Assembly (NCBI GenBank): GCA_030646035.1
Contig: JAUSMY010000030.1
Coordinates: forward strand, 110,434 to 174,433
DNA: 64,000 nucleotides
Origin: Thermodesulfovibrionia bacterium
GTDB taxonomy: Bacteria; Nitrospirota; Thermodesulfovibrionia; UBA6902
Reading direction: 5' to 3'
Translations under genes and position numbers: made by a program
Part shown: piece after piece, positions 43,655 through 52,337 of the stretch
Numbering within the stretch: position 1 is the stretch's first letter
How the letters are laid out: the number at the start of each line of letters is the position of its first letter
Notes under the pieces: generated by a model
The model's input: the letters and a program-made list of their open reading frames with translations, nothing else
What the model was told of the DNA's origin: nothing
Database searches by the model: none

Positions 43655-44953
43655 CTACTTCTTCCTCAAAGCCGCCTCAACCGTCTTGATGGCGCAGAAC
43701 TCTCCGCACATGCTGCAAACCTCTGACTCAGTCGGCGGAACCAGGTCGCGCTTCTTTCTGACTCCCTCAGGGTCAAAGCTCAGGGCTATCTGGCCGTTCC
43801 AGTCGAGCGCCTTTCTTCTTCTTGCCATCTCGTTATCCATCTCGATAGCGCCTTTGACGCCTTTGGCGATATCAGCTGCGTGCGCTGCTATCTTTAAAGC
43901 GATGACACCTTCTTTCACATCATCAAGATCCGGAAGCCTTATGTGTTCTGAAGGAGTGACGTAGCAGAGAAAGTCCGCGCCAGCTGCTCCGCCTATCGCC
44001 CCGCCTATCGCAGCAGCGATGTGGTCATAGCCCATGGCGATGTCAGTGACAAGCGGGCCGAGCACATAGAACGGCGCGCCTTTGCAAATCTCCTTCTGCA
44101 TTTTGATATTCAACTCAACCTGATTTATCGGGACATGGCCGGGCCCTTCTATTATTACCTGCACGCCTGCGTCAACAGCCCTGTCACGTAATTCACCGAG
44201 CGTAAGCAGTTCATCTATCTGCGTCCTGTCTGTCGCGTCTGAGAGGCATCCGGGACGCGCGCTGTCGCCGAGGCTCAATGTGAGATCATATTTCCTCGCC
44301 ATCTCAAGGAGCCTGTCATATTCTTCATAAAGCGGGTTCTCCCTCTCATTGTAGATCATCCATTCAACAAGGAACGAACCTCCGCGGCTAACAATATCGA
44401 GTATCCTGCCTTCGTCACGCAGTGTCTGGATCGTCCTTCTCGTGAATCCGCAGTGAACAGTGACAAAATCAACACCTTCCTTTGCATGCTCCTCTATCGT
44501 CTGAAAAAGCATCTCAGCGGACATCTTTGCTATTGAGCCTTCTCTTTCAACCGTCCTGACTATCGCCTCATATATCGGAACCGTCCCGACTGAGATAGGA
44601 GACCTCTTCATAAGCAGATTCCTGATCTCCTTTATAGGCCCGCCTGTGGAAAGGTCCATCACAGCATCCGCGCCGTACTTCACAAGGACATCGAGCTTCT
44701 GCATCTCGGTCTCAAGGCATATGCTGTCCTTTGATGTTCCTATATTTGCATTGACCTTTGTGCGAAGTCCCTTTCCTATGCCGAGAGGTTTTATGTTGTG
44801 AAGTATATTCCTTGAGATAACGGTCAGGCCGTTAGCTATATCCTGTGAGAGCTGCTCAGCGCTCATCTGTTCATCAAGCGCAACCGCCCTCATCTCGTCG
44901 GTGATGATGCCCTTCTTTGCAAGATCTATCCTTGTCTCTTTTATATCAGCCAT
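43655..44953 (-). CDS. thiC: Phosphomethylpyrimidine synthase ThiC
   Basis: 432 residues. ThiC is a radical SAM enzyme that turns aminoimidazole ribotide into the pyrimidine part of thiamin. The C-terminal cluster motif is CSMCGEFCAIK (CxxCxxxxC). Other segments: KVNANIGTSKDS, HCGFTRRTIQ, SLGDSARPGCLSDATD and GPGHVPINQVELN. Length fits the shorter bacterial and archaeal form. 1 nt from thiE. Confidence 0.97.
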   Translation of the reverse strand: MADIKETRIDLAKKGIITDEMRAVALDEQMSAEQLSQDIANGLTVISRNILHNIKPLGIGKGLRTKVNANIGTSKDSICLETEMQKLDVLVKYGADAVMDLSTGGPIKEIRNLLMKRSPISVGTVPIYEAIVRTVEREGSIAKMSAEMLFQTIEEHAKEGVDFVTVHCGFTRRTIQTLRDEGRILDIVSRGGSFLVEWMIYNERENPLYEEYDRLLEMARKYDLTLSLGDSARPGCLSDATDRTQIDELLTLGELRDRAVDAGVQVIIEGPGHVPINQVELNIKMQKEICKGAPFYVLGPLVTDIAMGYDHIAAAIGGAIGGAAGADFLCYVTPSEHIRLPDLDDVKEGVIALKIAAHAADIAKGVKGAIEMDNEMARRRKALDWNGQIALSFDPEGVRKKRDLVPPTESEVCSMCGEFCAIKTVEAALRKK

Positions 44954-44954
44954 T

Positions 44955-45596
44955 TTATTCTCCTAAAATATTTATTAGTTCCCTTGTTTTTTCTTTTATG
45001 TCAACAGCGCATAATATCTCTGATATCATTGCCGCACCGAATGCGCCGGACTTCTTGACCTCATCTATATTCTCAGCCTTCACCCCGCCAAGCGCAAAGA
45101 CAGGTATTTTTATTTTTCTGCTGACATCTTTTAATACATCAATGCCGAGTGGTTCACCGTACTTTAATTTTGAAGGCGTCTTGTAGACCGGCCCGAATGT
45201 TATAAAATCAGCTCCGCCCTTTTCAGCCTCTTTCGCCTCTTTTAAAGAATGAGTTGAAACACCGATCAATAACTTATTCTTTAAAGCCTTTCTCACCGCA
45301 TCAGCCGGAATGCTCTTCTGTGTAAGATGAACGCCATCAGCTCCGACCGCAAGCGCGATATCGAATCTGTCATTGATAAATAGCTTTGCATCATACTTTG
45401 CAGTCAAGTCTCTCATTTTAGAAGCCAGCTTTAACAACTCTCTTGTCTCAATATCCTTCTCTCTAAGCTGTACAGCTTTCACTCCGCTAAGCAAAGACTT
45501 ACGCACTGCCATGATGAGTGATGTGTGATGTGTGACAAGCTTTCTGTTAGTAATTAAATAGAGATCAAAATCTATGTTTCTATTTTTCACTTTCAA
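44955..45596 (-). CDS. thiE: Thiamin phosphate synthase ThiE
   Basis: 213 residues, TTG start. Family motifs: VQLREKDIETRELLKLA, LFINDRFDIALAVGADGVHL, IGVSTHSLKEA, DFITFGPVYKTPSK and PVFALGGVKAENI. It joins the pyrimidine and thiazole units. Lies between thiG (6 nt) and thiC (1 nt). A GTG two codons later is an alternative start. Confidence 0.95.
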   Translation of the reverse strand: MKVKNRNIDFDLYLITNRKLVTHHTSLIMAVRKSLLSGVKAVQLREKDIETRELLKLASKMRDLTAKYDAKLFINDRFDIALAVGADGVHLTQKSIPADAVRKALKNKLLIGVSTHSLKEAKEAEKGGADFITFGPVYKTPSKLKYGEPLGIDVLKDVSRKIKIPVFALGGVKAENIDEVKKSGAFGAAMISEILCAVDIKEKTRELINILGE

Positions 45597-45602
45597 CTAT
45601 TT

Positions 45603-46373
45603 TTACAGCATCCCCTGTATCGGGCTGCTCGCGGTCGCGTATAACTTCCTCTCTATCCTGCCTGCCTTATATGAAAGGCGGCCTGCCATTACACCGTACT
45701 TCATCGCCATTGCCATTGCGATTGGGTCTTTCGCTCCGGCGATTGCTGTATTCAGAAGAACGGCGTCACATCCAAGCTCCATCGCAATTGCAACATCTGA
45801 TGCAGTGCCTACGCCTGCATCAACTATGATCGGAACCTTTGCCTGTTCAAGAATGATCTTAATGTTGTATGGGTTCCTGATTCCAAGCCCCGAACCTATC
45901 GGAGCGGCAAGCGGCATGACAGCCGCAGCGCCTGCATCAACAAGTCTGAGCGCCATAACAGGGTCATCATTTGTATATGGAAGGACGATGAAACCCTCTT
46001 TCGCAAGTATCTCAGTCGCCTTGAGTGTTGCGCATGCATCAGGAAAGAGCGTCTTCTCGTCGCCTATCACCTCAAGCTTTATGAGGTCCGAGACTCCGGC
46101 CTCTCTTGCGAGCCTTGCGTATCTCAGAGCATCCTCCATCGTATAGCATCCTGCTGTGTTGGGAAGTATCTTGTACTTCTTGGGGTCTATATAATCAAAG
46201 AGATTCTCTGATTTGTTGTCAAAGATATTGGTACGTCTTACGGCAACAGTGACAACGTCAGCGCCCGATGCCTCGATGGCATCTTTGGTCTGCTGAAAGT
46301 CCTTGTACTTGCCTGTCCCGACCCAGAGACGGGATTTGAACTCAATGCCCTTGATAACCAATTTATCTTCCAT
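45603..46373 (-). CDS. thiG: Thiazole synthase ThiG
   Basis: 256 residues. ThiG makes the thiazole ring from deoxyxylulose phosphate, dehydroglycine and ThiS thiocarboxylate. Features: [38 protein letters not shown] (catalytic Lys), [20 protein letters not shown] and [14 protein letters not shown]. Only 2 nt separate it from thiS. Confidence 0.98.
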   Translation of the reverse strand: MEDKLVIKGIEFKSRLWVGTGKYKDFQQTKDAIEASGADVVTVAVRRTNIFDNKSENLFDYIDPKKYKILPNTAGCYTMEDALRYARLAREAGVSDLIKLEVIGDEKTLFPDACATLKATEILAKEGFIVLPYTNDDPVMALRLVDAGAAAVMPLAAPIGSGLGIRNPYNIKIILEQAKVPIIVDAGVGTASDVAIAMELGCDAVLLNTAIAGAKDPIAMAMAMKYGVMAGRLSYKAGRIERKLYATASSPIQGML

Positions 46374-46375
46374 AT

Positions 46376-46576
46376 CTATCCTCCTCCGACAAAGTTAACT
46401 ATCTCTACCGCATCCCCTTCTTTCAGATAATGATCATTGAAGTTGCATCTCTTTATTATCTTCAAATTAACCTCAACCGCAACCCTCGCAGGTTCGATAT
46501 TCAGGTTTTCAAGAAGGCTGAATATCGTGATGCTCTCATCTACTTCTGATTCTATTCCATTTATTTTGAGTTTCAT
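46376..46576 (-). CDS. thiS: Sulfur carrier protein ThiS
   Basis: 66 residues from ATG 46576 (AAGGGAT ribosome site). A TTG four codons upstream (46588) is possible but less likely. The ubiquitin-like protein ends in Gly-Gly-Gly (EIVNFVGGG), with the diglycine needed for adenylation and thiocarboxylation, and contains [13 protein letters not shown]. The 139-bp repeat element lies upstream, between thiS and the HydG-like gene. Confidence 0.93.
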   Translation of the reverse strand: MKLKINGIESEVDESITIFSLLENLNIEPARVAVEVNLKIIKRCNFNDHYLKEGDAVEIVNFVGGG

Positions 46577-46591
46577 ATATCCCTTCAAATA

Positions 46592-46730
46592 GTCATTCTG
46601 GCTTGTCCAGAATCTTCCCCTCTAATAAGAGGGGTAAGGGGTGTGTTTTATCTTAACATCCCCCTGTATCCCCCTTTTCTAAGGGGGAATTTATAAAACT
46701 GATTCCCGATTCTGGACAAGCCAGAATGAC
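46592..46730. repeat. 139-bp MITE-like element with 23-bp perfect inverted ends
   Basis: The first 23 bases (46592-46614, containing ATTCTGGCTTGTCCAGAAT) and the last 23 (46708-46730) are exact inverse complements. Inside lies a second pair of C/G-rich arms: TTCCCCTCTAATAAGAGGGG then TAAGGGGTGTGTT, against TCCCCCTTTTCTAAGGGGGA. No coding frame. It is inside the thiamin operon between two genes, so it would be transcribed and fold into a large hairpin. A single copy of the outer arm occurs at 59211-59233. Confidence 0.85.
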
Positions 46731-46747
46731 AGATAAATAGCAATCAG

Positions 46748-48058
46748 CTATATATGCACATCCCTCTTGCCTTGTTCAATCAATTTAATCTTTTCAGCAA
46801 ACCCGTTTGAGTTTTTGCCTATCTCTTCATCAAGCATCTTTGTTAACTTATCCTTAACCTCGCCTGACGCGCAGTCTTCGAGATATTCTTTAAGGCTCAA
46901 CAGCGCATTCTCATGACAGAAATTCTTAATGCCCTCTGCTTCCGCAAGCTCTCTGAACCTCCCTCCGCTTCTGCCTTCCCTGTAACACGCTGTGCAAAGG
47001 CTCGGCACAAGCCCGAGGCTGACTATCTTTTCGATAACTTCTTCAAGGCTCCGGGCATCCCCTATCTCAAACTGCTCCGTATCACCGTCATGCAGATAAC
47101 CTGACGGGCTTGTCTTTGAACCTGCTGATATCTGTGATGCGCCGATAGTCAAAAGCTCATCCCTGATCCCAGGCTGTTCCCTTGTGGAGATGACAACGCC
47201 TACATAAGGAAGCGCGAGCCGGTATATGGCGACTATCTTCTTCAGGTCATGATCAGATACGCGGTATCTGCCAAGCTCTACACCGGAACCTTCGGCAGGC
47301 TGAAGCCTCGGCACTGATAGCGTATGCGGTCCAAAACCGTACTTATTTATCAACCTTCTGCTGTGTGAGATCAATGCCGCAATCTCCCAACGCCAATCGT
47401 AAAGTCCAAGCAGTACACCCATCCCAACATCCTCAAACCCAGCCTCTATCGCCCTGTCCATAACGCCGAGCCTCCAGGCGTAATCAGATTTAGCGCCTGT
47501 CGGGTGCATGTGCCTGTAAGTTGGAATATGATATGTCTCCTGAAAACACTGATACACGCCAATGCCCGCACCTTTCAGCCTCTTGAAATCTTCAACGCTC
47601 ATCGGAGCGGTGTTCGCGTGAAGTATGCGTATGTCGGTCTTATCATAAATAGAATGTATGACCTTCTCCAAATAATCGATACCGGCAACTTTTACGTGCT
47701 CGCTCGTGACAAGAAGCAGCCTCTTGTAGCCCCTGTCAGAAAGCAGCTTTGACTCTTCAACCGCCTCATCAACCGTAAGCGTCTTTCTTACAGCATCTTT
47801 ATTGCCTGTCCTGAATCCGCAATAAAGGCAGTCATTCACGCATTCATTTGAGAGATATAGCGGCGCAAAAAGAACGATCCTCTTGCCGTAGACCTTCTCC
47901 TTCACCTTTCCGGCAGCCTCAAATATCTCATCCCATAACCCCTTATCCTCAAGCGCAAGCAGGCTTGATACCTCGGTCATATCAAGGATCTGAAGGCCGA
48001 GAGACTTTGCAAGTATCTCGCGTATGTGTGCCGGGTCTGTGTTAATTTTCTTATTCAT
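46748..48058 (-). CDS. HydG-type radical SAM tyrosine lyase in the ThiH position
   Basis: 436 residues from ATG 48058 (48064 would add two). The radical SAM motif is SNECVNDCLYCGF. The TIM-barrel continues with GVYQCFQETYHIPTYRHMHP and HTLSVPRLQPAEGS. Unlike E. coli ThiH, the protein goes on with DTEQFEIGDARSLEEVI and the auxiliary-cluster motif LCTACYREGRSGGRF, then NALLSLKEYLEDCAS and a GKRDVHI end, all features of HydG, the [FeFe]-hydrogenase maturase. Both families split tyrosine; ThiH yields dehydroglycine for thiazole, HydG yields CO and cyanide. The riboswitch and thiSGEC genes argue for a ThiH role. A frame open back to 48151 runs through the riboswitch and is not a real extension. 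Confidence 0.8.
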   Translation of the reverse strand: MNKKINTDPAHIREILAKSLGLQILDMTEVSSLLALEDKGLWDEIFEAAGKVKEKVYGKRIVLFAPLYLSNECVNDCLYCGFRTGNKDAVRKTLTVDEAVEESKLLSDRGYKRLLLVTSEHVKVAGIDYLEKVIHSIYDKTDIRILHANTAPMSVEDFKRLKGAGIGVYQCFQETYHIPTYRHMHPTGAKSDYAWRLGVMDRAIEAGFEDVGMGVLLGLYDWRWEIAALISHSRRLINKYGFGPHTLSVPRLQPAEGSGVELGRYRVSDHDLKKIVAIYRLALPYVGVVISTREQPGIRDELLTIGASQISAGSKTSPSGYLHDGDTEQFEIGDARSLEEVIEKIVSLGLVPSLCTACYREGRSGGRFRELAEAEGIKNFCHENALLSLKEYLEDCASGEVKDKLTKMLDEEIGKNSNGFAEKIKLIEQGKRDVHI

Positions 48059-48062
48059 AGTC

Positions 48063-48100
48063 ATAAAAATAAAAAACCGTATCCCAGAAAGGAATACGGT
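48063..48100 (-). terminator. Rho-independent terminator of the TPP riboswitch
   Basis: Minus-strand stem ACCGTATTCC and GGGATACGGT (10 bp, one G-U) with a TTTCT loop, then TTTTTTATTTTT. The start codon of the next gene lies at the end of the T run. It should form when TPP binds the aptamer and stop the thiamin operon. Confidence 0.85.
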
Positions 48101-48114
48101 GAATGATTCTTCCT

Positions 48115-48205
48115 CCCTTTCCTCCGCCGGGATTAACCGGTTCAGGTTCAAGGGGTCTCCTTCCGGTAAATCGGAAGAACTCTCAGGCTAATGCCTCCCC
48201 CAGGG
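48115..48205 (-). ncRNA. TPP (thiamin pyrophosphate) riboswitch aptamer
   Basis: On the minus strand the conserved THI-box blocks occur in order: GGGGGAGGC, CTGAGAG, ACCCCTTGAACCTGA and TTAATCCCGGCGGAGGAA, closed by a CCCT/AGGG P1 stem. A variable hairpin (TTCTTCCGATTTACCGGAAGGA) joins the arms. A terminator follows. It controls the thi operon below it and implies feedback by TPP. Confidence 0.95.
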
Positions 48206-48212
48206 TAGTTAA

Positions 48213-48242
48213 AGTATAGCGTTAAGGAAAAAAGAGAGTCAA
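48213..48242 (-). promoter_or_regulatory. Promoter of the thiamin operon
   Basis: Minus-strand TTGACT and TATACT, spaced by 18 bases. The expected start point lies at about 48206, just where the riboswitch begins. Confidence 0.7.
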
Positions 48243-48292
48243 GCAAGTGAAAAAACCAGGCTGGTCTTAATTTTTTATGATATATTGTTCTT

Positions 48293-49060
48293 ATGATATA
48301 TCTAAGAAATCTGCTGATATTGCTGGCTCTCTTCATTTCATCCGCGCCGCTCTCCTCATCATACGCAGATGACGCGCTGAGAGTTGATGAGATAGTGGAT
48401 AAGATGGACAAGCTATACCGCAGCAAGACGAGCCGCGGGCAGATCGAGATGATGATATCATCTGAGAACTGGGAGCGCACGCTCACAATGGACATATGGA
48501 GCGAGGGGCTTGACATGACCTTCATCAGAATAAAGAGCCCGAAGAAGGACGCTGATATCGCGACGCTCAGGATGAAGAATGAGATGTGGAACTACTTCCC
48601 CAAGATAAACAAGGTGATGAAGGTCCCGCCGTCGATGATGATGAGTTCGTGGATGGGGTCTGACTTTACGAATGACGACCTTGTGAAAGAGAGCTCCATG
48701 AGGGAGGATTATACCGGAAGACTGATAACTCCCGAAGACGCTGATACTGCGAATTACTATATCGAACTCATACCTAAAGCTGACATACCCACGGTCTGGG
48801 CAAAGATAATCCTCGTTGTCAGCAAAGGCGACTACCTTCCCGTGCGGGAGATATACTATGACGAAAAGGGGCAGAAGATGAGGATCATGGAGTTCAGCGA
48901 ACCGAAGATCTTCAGCGGAAGGAAGATCCCTTCCGTGCTTGTGATGAGGCCGCTCAATAAACCTGAGAAGAAGACCGTCATAAAATATATCGAACTTGAA
49001 TTTGACATAGCGCTTGAGCAGGATGTCTTTACGCTGAGAAACCTTCAGAGAATAAAATGA
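48293..49060 (+). CDS. LolA-like outer-membrane lipoprotein-sorting protein
   Basis: 255 residues with a signal peptide (cleavage after SSYA, about residue 24). The mature part has the LolA-like barrel-with-helices pattern seen in the 'outer membrane lipoprotein-sorting protein' family: EIVDKMDKLYRSKTSRGQIE, WSEGLDMTFIRIKSPKKDAD, MWNYFPKINKVMKVPPSMMM and DYTGRLI. No recognised lipobox. Overlaps the next gene by 4 bp. The context with two FtsX-type permeases and an ATPase suggests it receives a lipid or lipoprotein in the periplasm. Confidence 0.8.
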   Translation: MIYLRNLLILLALFISSAPLSSSYADDALRVDEIVDKMDKLYRSKTSRGQIEMMISSENWERTLTMDIWSEGLDMTFIRIKSPKKDADIATLRMKNEMWNYFPKINKVMKVPPSMMMSSWMGSDFTNDDLVKESSMREDYTGRLITPEDADTANYYIELIPKADIPTVWAKIILVVSKGDYLPVREIYYDEKGQKMRIMEFSEPKIFSGRKIPSVLVMRPLNKPEKKTVIKYIELEFDIALEQDVFTLRNLQRIK

Positions 49061-50274
49061 TCGTCCATAAGATAGCCTTCCGCAATATCTTCCGCAACAA
49101 GTGGCGCTCGATACTTACAGGCATGATGATGGCAGGCGGCTGCGCACTCTTCGGCCTCTTCTTCGGAATGATAGACGGCACCTACGGCAATCTCATAGAC
49201 ATGTTCACCCGCGACCATACCGGCCATATACAGATCCATAAACAAGGGTATCTTGACAAGCCCTCGATATACAAGACGATCGCATCCGCCGATTCTATCG
49301 GAAAGAAAATAGAATCCATCCCATATGTCAATTCATGGGCTCCGAGGGTATACACACCTGCGCTCGCCTTTGCAGGAAAGAAGACAACCGGCGTAACTGT
49401 CATGGGTATTGATCCCATCCGAGAGGCAAACACGACACGGCTTAAGAACAAGGTGACCAAAGGAAATTTCCTTTCGGCTTCTCCTGAGCAGGAGGTCGTG
49501 ATAAGCGACGGCCTTGCGAGGGTGCTTATGCTCGAGCTTGGGGATGAGATAGCGCTTATTGCGCAGGGCGTTGACGGCTCAGTGGCAAATGGGCTTTATA
49601 AGGTCACGGGAATCACCGGCGGCGAGGGCAAGTCCTACGGCGAGTCAAAGTGCTACATCCATATAAAGACGCTTCAGGATTTCCTCTCAATGGATGAAGG
49701 TGTTCATGAGATAGCTGTTGTGCTCAATGACCATTCAAAGACGCAGGAGGCTGCACGCCTCATTGCGGAAACACTTAATGACCCGATGATTGACGTTGAC
49801 CCGTGGCAGGTTGTTGAGGCGCAGTTCTACAGCGCGATGCAGGCTGATCTCAAGGGCAACAGGTACTCCATCATAGTCTTTACGATAATCATAGCCGTAG
49901 GTGTGCTGAATACGATCCTCATGGTCGTGCTTGAGAGGACGCGGGAGTTCGGCGTGCTAAGGGCACTCGGCACAAGGCCGTCGCAGATATTTCAGCTGAT
50001 AGTACTTGAGACATTATTCCTCTCTCTGCTCAGCATACTGGCAGGCACGGTAATAGGCGTAGCAGCGAACTGCTGGTTCCATACATACGGCATTACATAC
50101 CCGACACCTATTGAATACGGCGGCTATCTCTTTACGAGGCTCACATCTGAAATAAGTTTGAGGTCTATATTTGTGCCGCCGCTTATAATTATCGCAACAG
50201 CTCTGATAGTGAGCATATGGCCTGCTGTAAGGGCTGCGAAGATAGTGCCTGTGAAGGCGATGAGGGCGAATTAG
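49057..50274 (+). CDS. FtsX/MacB/LolE-type ABC permease 1
   Basis: 405 residues: TM near 18-40, a large periplasmic domain (about 45-270) with MacB-like pattern, then three C-terminal TM segments (about 275-295, 325-350, 370-390). Family marks: FRNIFRNKWRSILTG, TREFGVLRALGTRPSQIFQL and WPAVRAAKIVPVKAMR. It should work with the second permease and ATPase downstream in moving lipid, lipoprotein or peptide across the inner membrane or periplasm. Gene pair is 3 nt apart. Confidence 0.88.
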   Translation: MIVHKIAFRNIFRNKWRSILTGMMMAGGCALFGLFFGMIDGTYGNLIDMFTRDHTGHIQIHKQGYLDKPSIYKTIASADSIGKKIESIPYVNSWAPRVYTPALAFAGKKTTGVTVMGIDPIREANTTRLKNKVTKGNFLSASPEQEVVISDGLARVLMLELGDEIALIAQGVDGSVANGLYKVTGITGGEGKSYGESKCYIHIKTLQDFLSMDEGVHEIAVVLNDHSKTQEAARLIAETLNDPMIDVDPWQVVEAQFYSAMQADLKGNRYSIIVFTIIIAVGVLNTILMVVLERTREFGVLRALGTRPSQIFQLIVLETLFLSLLSILAGTVIGVAANCWFHTYGITYPTPIEYGGYLFTRLTSEISLRSIFVPPLIIIATALIVSIWPAVRAAKIVPVKAMRAN

Positions 50275-50277
50275 AAT

Positions 50278-51504
50278 ATGAAGATACTTCTAAAACTCGC
50301 ATGGCGTAATGTCCTAAGAAACAAGAGAAGGACATTTCTGTCAGGAACAGCCGTAGGCATCACCCTCGCCTCTCTCATGCTCATTGACGGCCTCTACATA
50401 GGGATGATAAAGGGCATGATAAGCACGGCAACTGACACATTCCTGGGCCAGGGGCAGATACACGCAAAAGGTTTCAGCGATACGCTTGAGGTTGAAAAGA
50501 CGATAAACGGTTCAGAGGATATCCTCGCCTCATTGGATAAAGAGGCCCTGCTTAAAGCCTATGCGCCAAGGACAGCGTCATTCGCCATGCTCAGCTCTCC
50601 TGCCGGAGTGACCTCTGTCCTGCTTTACGGTATAGAGCCCGGAAAAGAGAAGGATGTATCAATGATAGATGAGGCTATCAGAGATGGCGAATTCCTTCAG
50701 CCCGAAGGCGAGAGGCAGATACTCATCGGTTCAAAAGCTTCTGAGACGCTTGAGGCAGGGCTTGGCGACAGGCTTGTCCTTACGGTCGCGCAGGCAGGCA
50801 CAGGCGAACTCTCTCAGGAGATGTTCAGGATATCGGGGATATATCATATGGGCATAAGAGAGGCTGACAGCGGCATGGCATTCATACATATTAGTAAAGC
50901 GCGCCAGCTTCTTGCCCTGGGCAGCGAAGCACATGAAATCGTTCTGAAGTTCAAAGACCTTGACAACGCAGGCAACAGGACGCTCTCTTTCTGGAGCAAA
51001 TATTCAGGAAACAACAACGAGGCGTTAGGCTGGAGAGACCTGATACCGCAGCTCGACGGGATCATTGAGATGACAAAGATATCCACCATCATCACATCGA
51101 CTCTCGTATTCTGTATAGTGGCGGTGATAATAATGAACGCGCTATTCATGTCGCTTTATGAGAGGATGTTCGAGTTCGGCGTCCTGCGGGCGGTTGGAAC
51201 ACGTCCAATGAGCATGGCTCTGATAATCTTCTTTGAAGCTGCATCTCTCTCTGCTATAAGCATCATAATGGGGCTTCTGATGGGGTTCGGCGTTGTCACC
51301 TTCTTTTCATGGTATGGTATAGATTATAGAGGTATTGAGTTTGCGGGCGTAACGGTAAATGAGCTTCTCTATCCTGAACTCGCGCTGAAGCAGTTCACCT
51401 TCTACCCGCTTCTCATATTTATATTTTCGATTGTTGCGGCAATATATCCGGCAGTCTTTGCGGCAAAGATGACGCCTGCAAAGGCTATGCAGAGAAGCAT
51501 GTAG
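50278..51504 (+). CDS. FtsX/MacB/LolE-type ABC permease 2
   Basis: 408 residues, built like permease 1 (N-terminal LAWRNVLRNKRRTFLSG, periplasmic domain, three C-terminal TM segments, MFEFGVLRAVGTRPMSMAL). Similar but clearly not a recent copy, so a heterodimer is likely, as with LolC and LolE. The gap to the ATPase gene is filled by a repeat element. Confidence 0.88.
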   Translation: MKILLKLAWRNVLRNKRRTFLSGTAVGITLASLMLIDGLYIGMIKGMISTATDTFLGQGQIHAKGFSDTLEVEKTINGSEDILASLDKEALLKAYAPRTASFAMLSSPAGVTSVLLYGIEPGKEKDVSMIDEAIRDGEFLQPEGERQILIGSKASETLEAGLGDRLVLTVAQAGTGELSQEMFRISGIYHMGIREADSGMAFIHISKARQLLALGSEAHEIVLKFKDLDNAGNRTLSFWSKYSGNNNEALGWRDLIPQLDGIIEMTKISTIITSTLVFCIVAVIIMNALFMSLYERMFEFGVLRAVGTRPMSMALIIFFEAASLSAISIIMGLLMGFGVVTFFSWYGIDYRGIEFAGVTVNELLYPELALKQFTFYPLLIFIFSIVAAIYPAVFAAKMTPAKAMQRSM

Positions 51505-51508
51505 GCAA

Positions 51509-51636
51509 TTCCCCTCTAGAAAGAGGGGCGCAGGGGTGTGTTTAAATAGAACGAGTATTTTAGGAGTATATAAGAGATTCAACAAACAGAATTAAATTAA
51601 CACACCCCTTAATCCCCTCTTAATATAGGGGAAATA
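51509..51636. repeat. Repeat element with inverted C/G-rich ends between permease and ATPase genes
   Basis: Left arm AATTCCCCTCTAGAAAGAGG then GGCGCAGGGGTGTGTTTAA; right arm inverted, TTAACACACCCCTTAATCCC then CTCTTAATATAGGGGAAA. The arms enclose about 50 AT-rich bases without a gene. It has the same ends as the repeats at 29717 and 46615 and ends right at the ATPase start region, so it may change its ribosome access. Confidence 0.8.
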
Positions 51637-51641
51637 ATGAT

Positions 51642-52337
51642 ATGTCAGAAAACGTAATAGAGATACAGCAGGTCTCAAAGGTATATAACACAGACGGCTC
51701 AGAGGTGCGTGCGGTTAACCGGCTCAGCCTCTCTATACAACGGGGCGAGTTCACTGCTATCGCCGGGCCTTCAGGTTCAGGCAAGACCACGCTTTTGAAT
51801 ATTATGAGCGGCCTTGATACTCCGACAAGCGGAAACGTGATGCTCTCAGGCAGGCAGATAAGCGGATTAAAGGGAAGCGAGCTCTCAGACTTCAGGCGCG
51901 ACCATATCGGTTTCATATTCCAGTCCTATAACCTTATCCCCGTGCTTACAGTGAAAGAGAACATCGAATACATCATGCTCCTTCAGGGCGTGAGCGACAA
52001 AGAGAGAAGAGAACGCGTCGCATCAATACTGGCCGAGGTCGGGCTGAACGGCATGGAGGGCAGACTGCCGAAACAGCTTTCAGGCGGCCAGCAGCAGCGC
52101 GTTGCAATCGCAAGGGCGATGGTCTCAATGCCTGACATAATCCTTGCGGATGAACCGACCGCTAATCTTGACTCGCATACAGCCTCGACACTACTTGACA
52201 TCATGCGGGAACTCAATGAGAAGAGCGGCATGACCTTCGTCTTCTCAACACACGACAGTATGATAATGGAGAAGGCAAAGAGGCTTGTGCTCCTCAAAGA
52301 CGGCATGGTTGACAGAGATGAAGTAAGAAAGCCATGA
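51642..52337 (+). CDS. LolD/MacB-type ABC transporter ATPase
   Basis: 231 residues. Walker [18 protein letters not shown] loop [18 protein letters not shown], signature [15 protein letters not shown], Walker [13 protein letters not shown] and H loop FSTHD. It fits the LolD/MacB/FtsE class that pairs with FtsX-like permeases, here the two genes upstream. Overlaps the outer-membrane protein gene by 4 bp. Confidence 0.93.
   Translation: MSENVIEIQQVSKVYNTDGSEVRAVNRLSLSIQRGEFTAIAGPSGSGKTTLLNIMSGLDTPTSGNVMLSGRQISGLKGSELSDFRRDHIGFIFQSYNLIPVLTVKENIEYIMLLQGVSDKERRERVASILAEVGLNGMEGRLPKQLSGGQQQRVAIARAMVSMPDIILADEPTANLDSHTASTLLDIMRELNEKSGMTFVFSTHDSMIMEKAKRLVLLKDGMVDRDEVRKP

Noticed and set aside
46748-48058. 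Ordinary ThiH.
   Set aside because: The C-terminal CTACYREGRSG motif, the following segments and the length match HydG; the ThiH role is kept only as a functional inference from the operon.
48059-48151. N-terminal extension of the HydG-like protein by about 31 residues.
   Set aside because: These codons run through the TPP riboswitch aptamer and its terminator; the true start is at 48064 or 48058.
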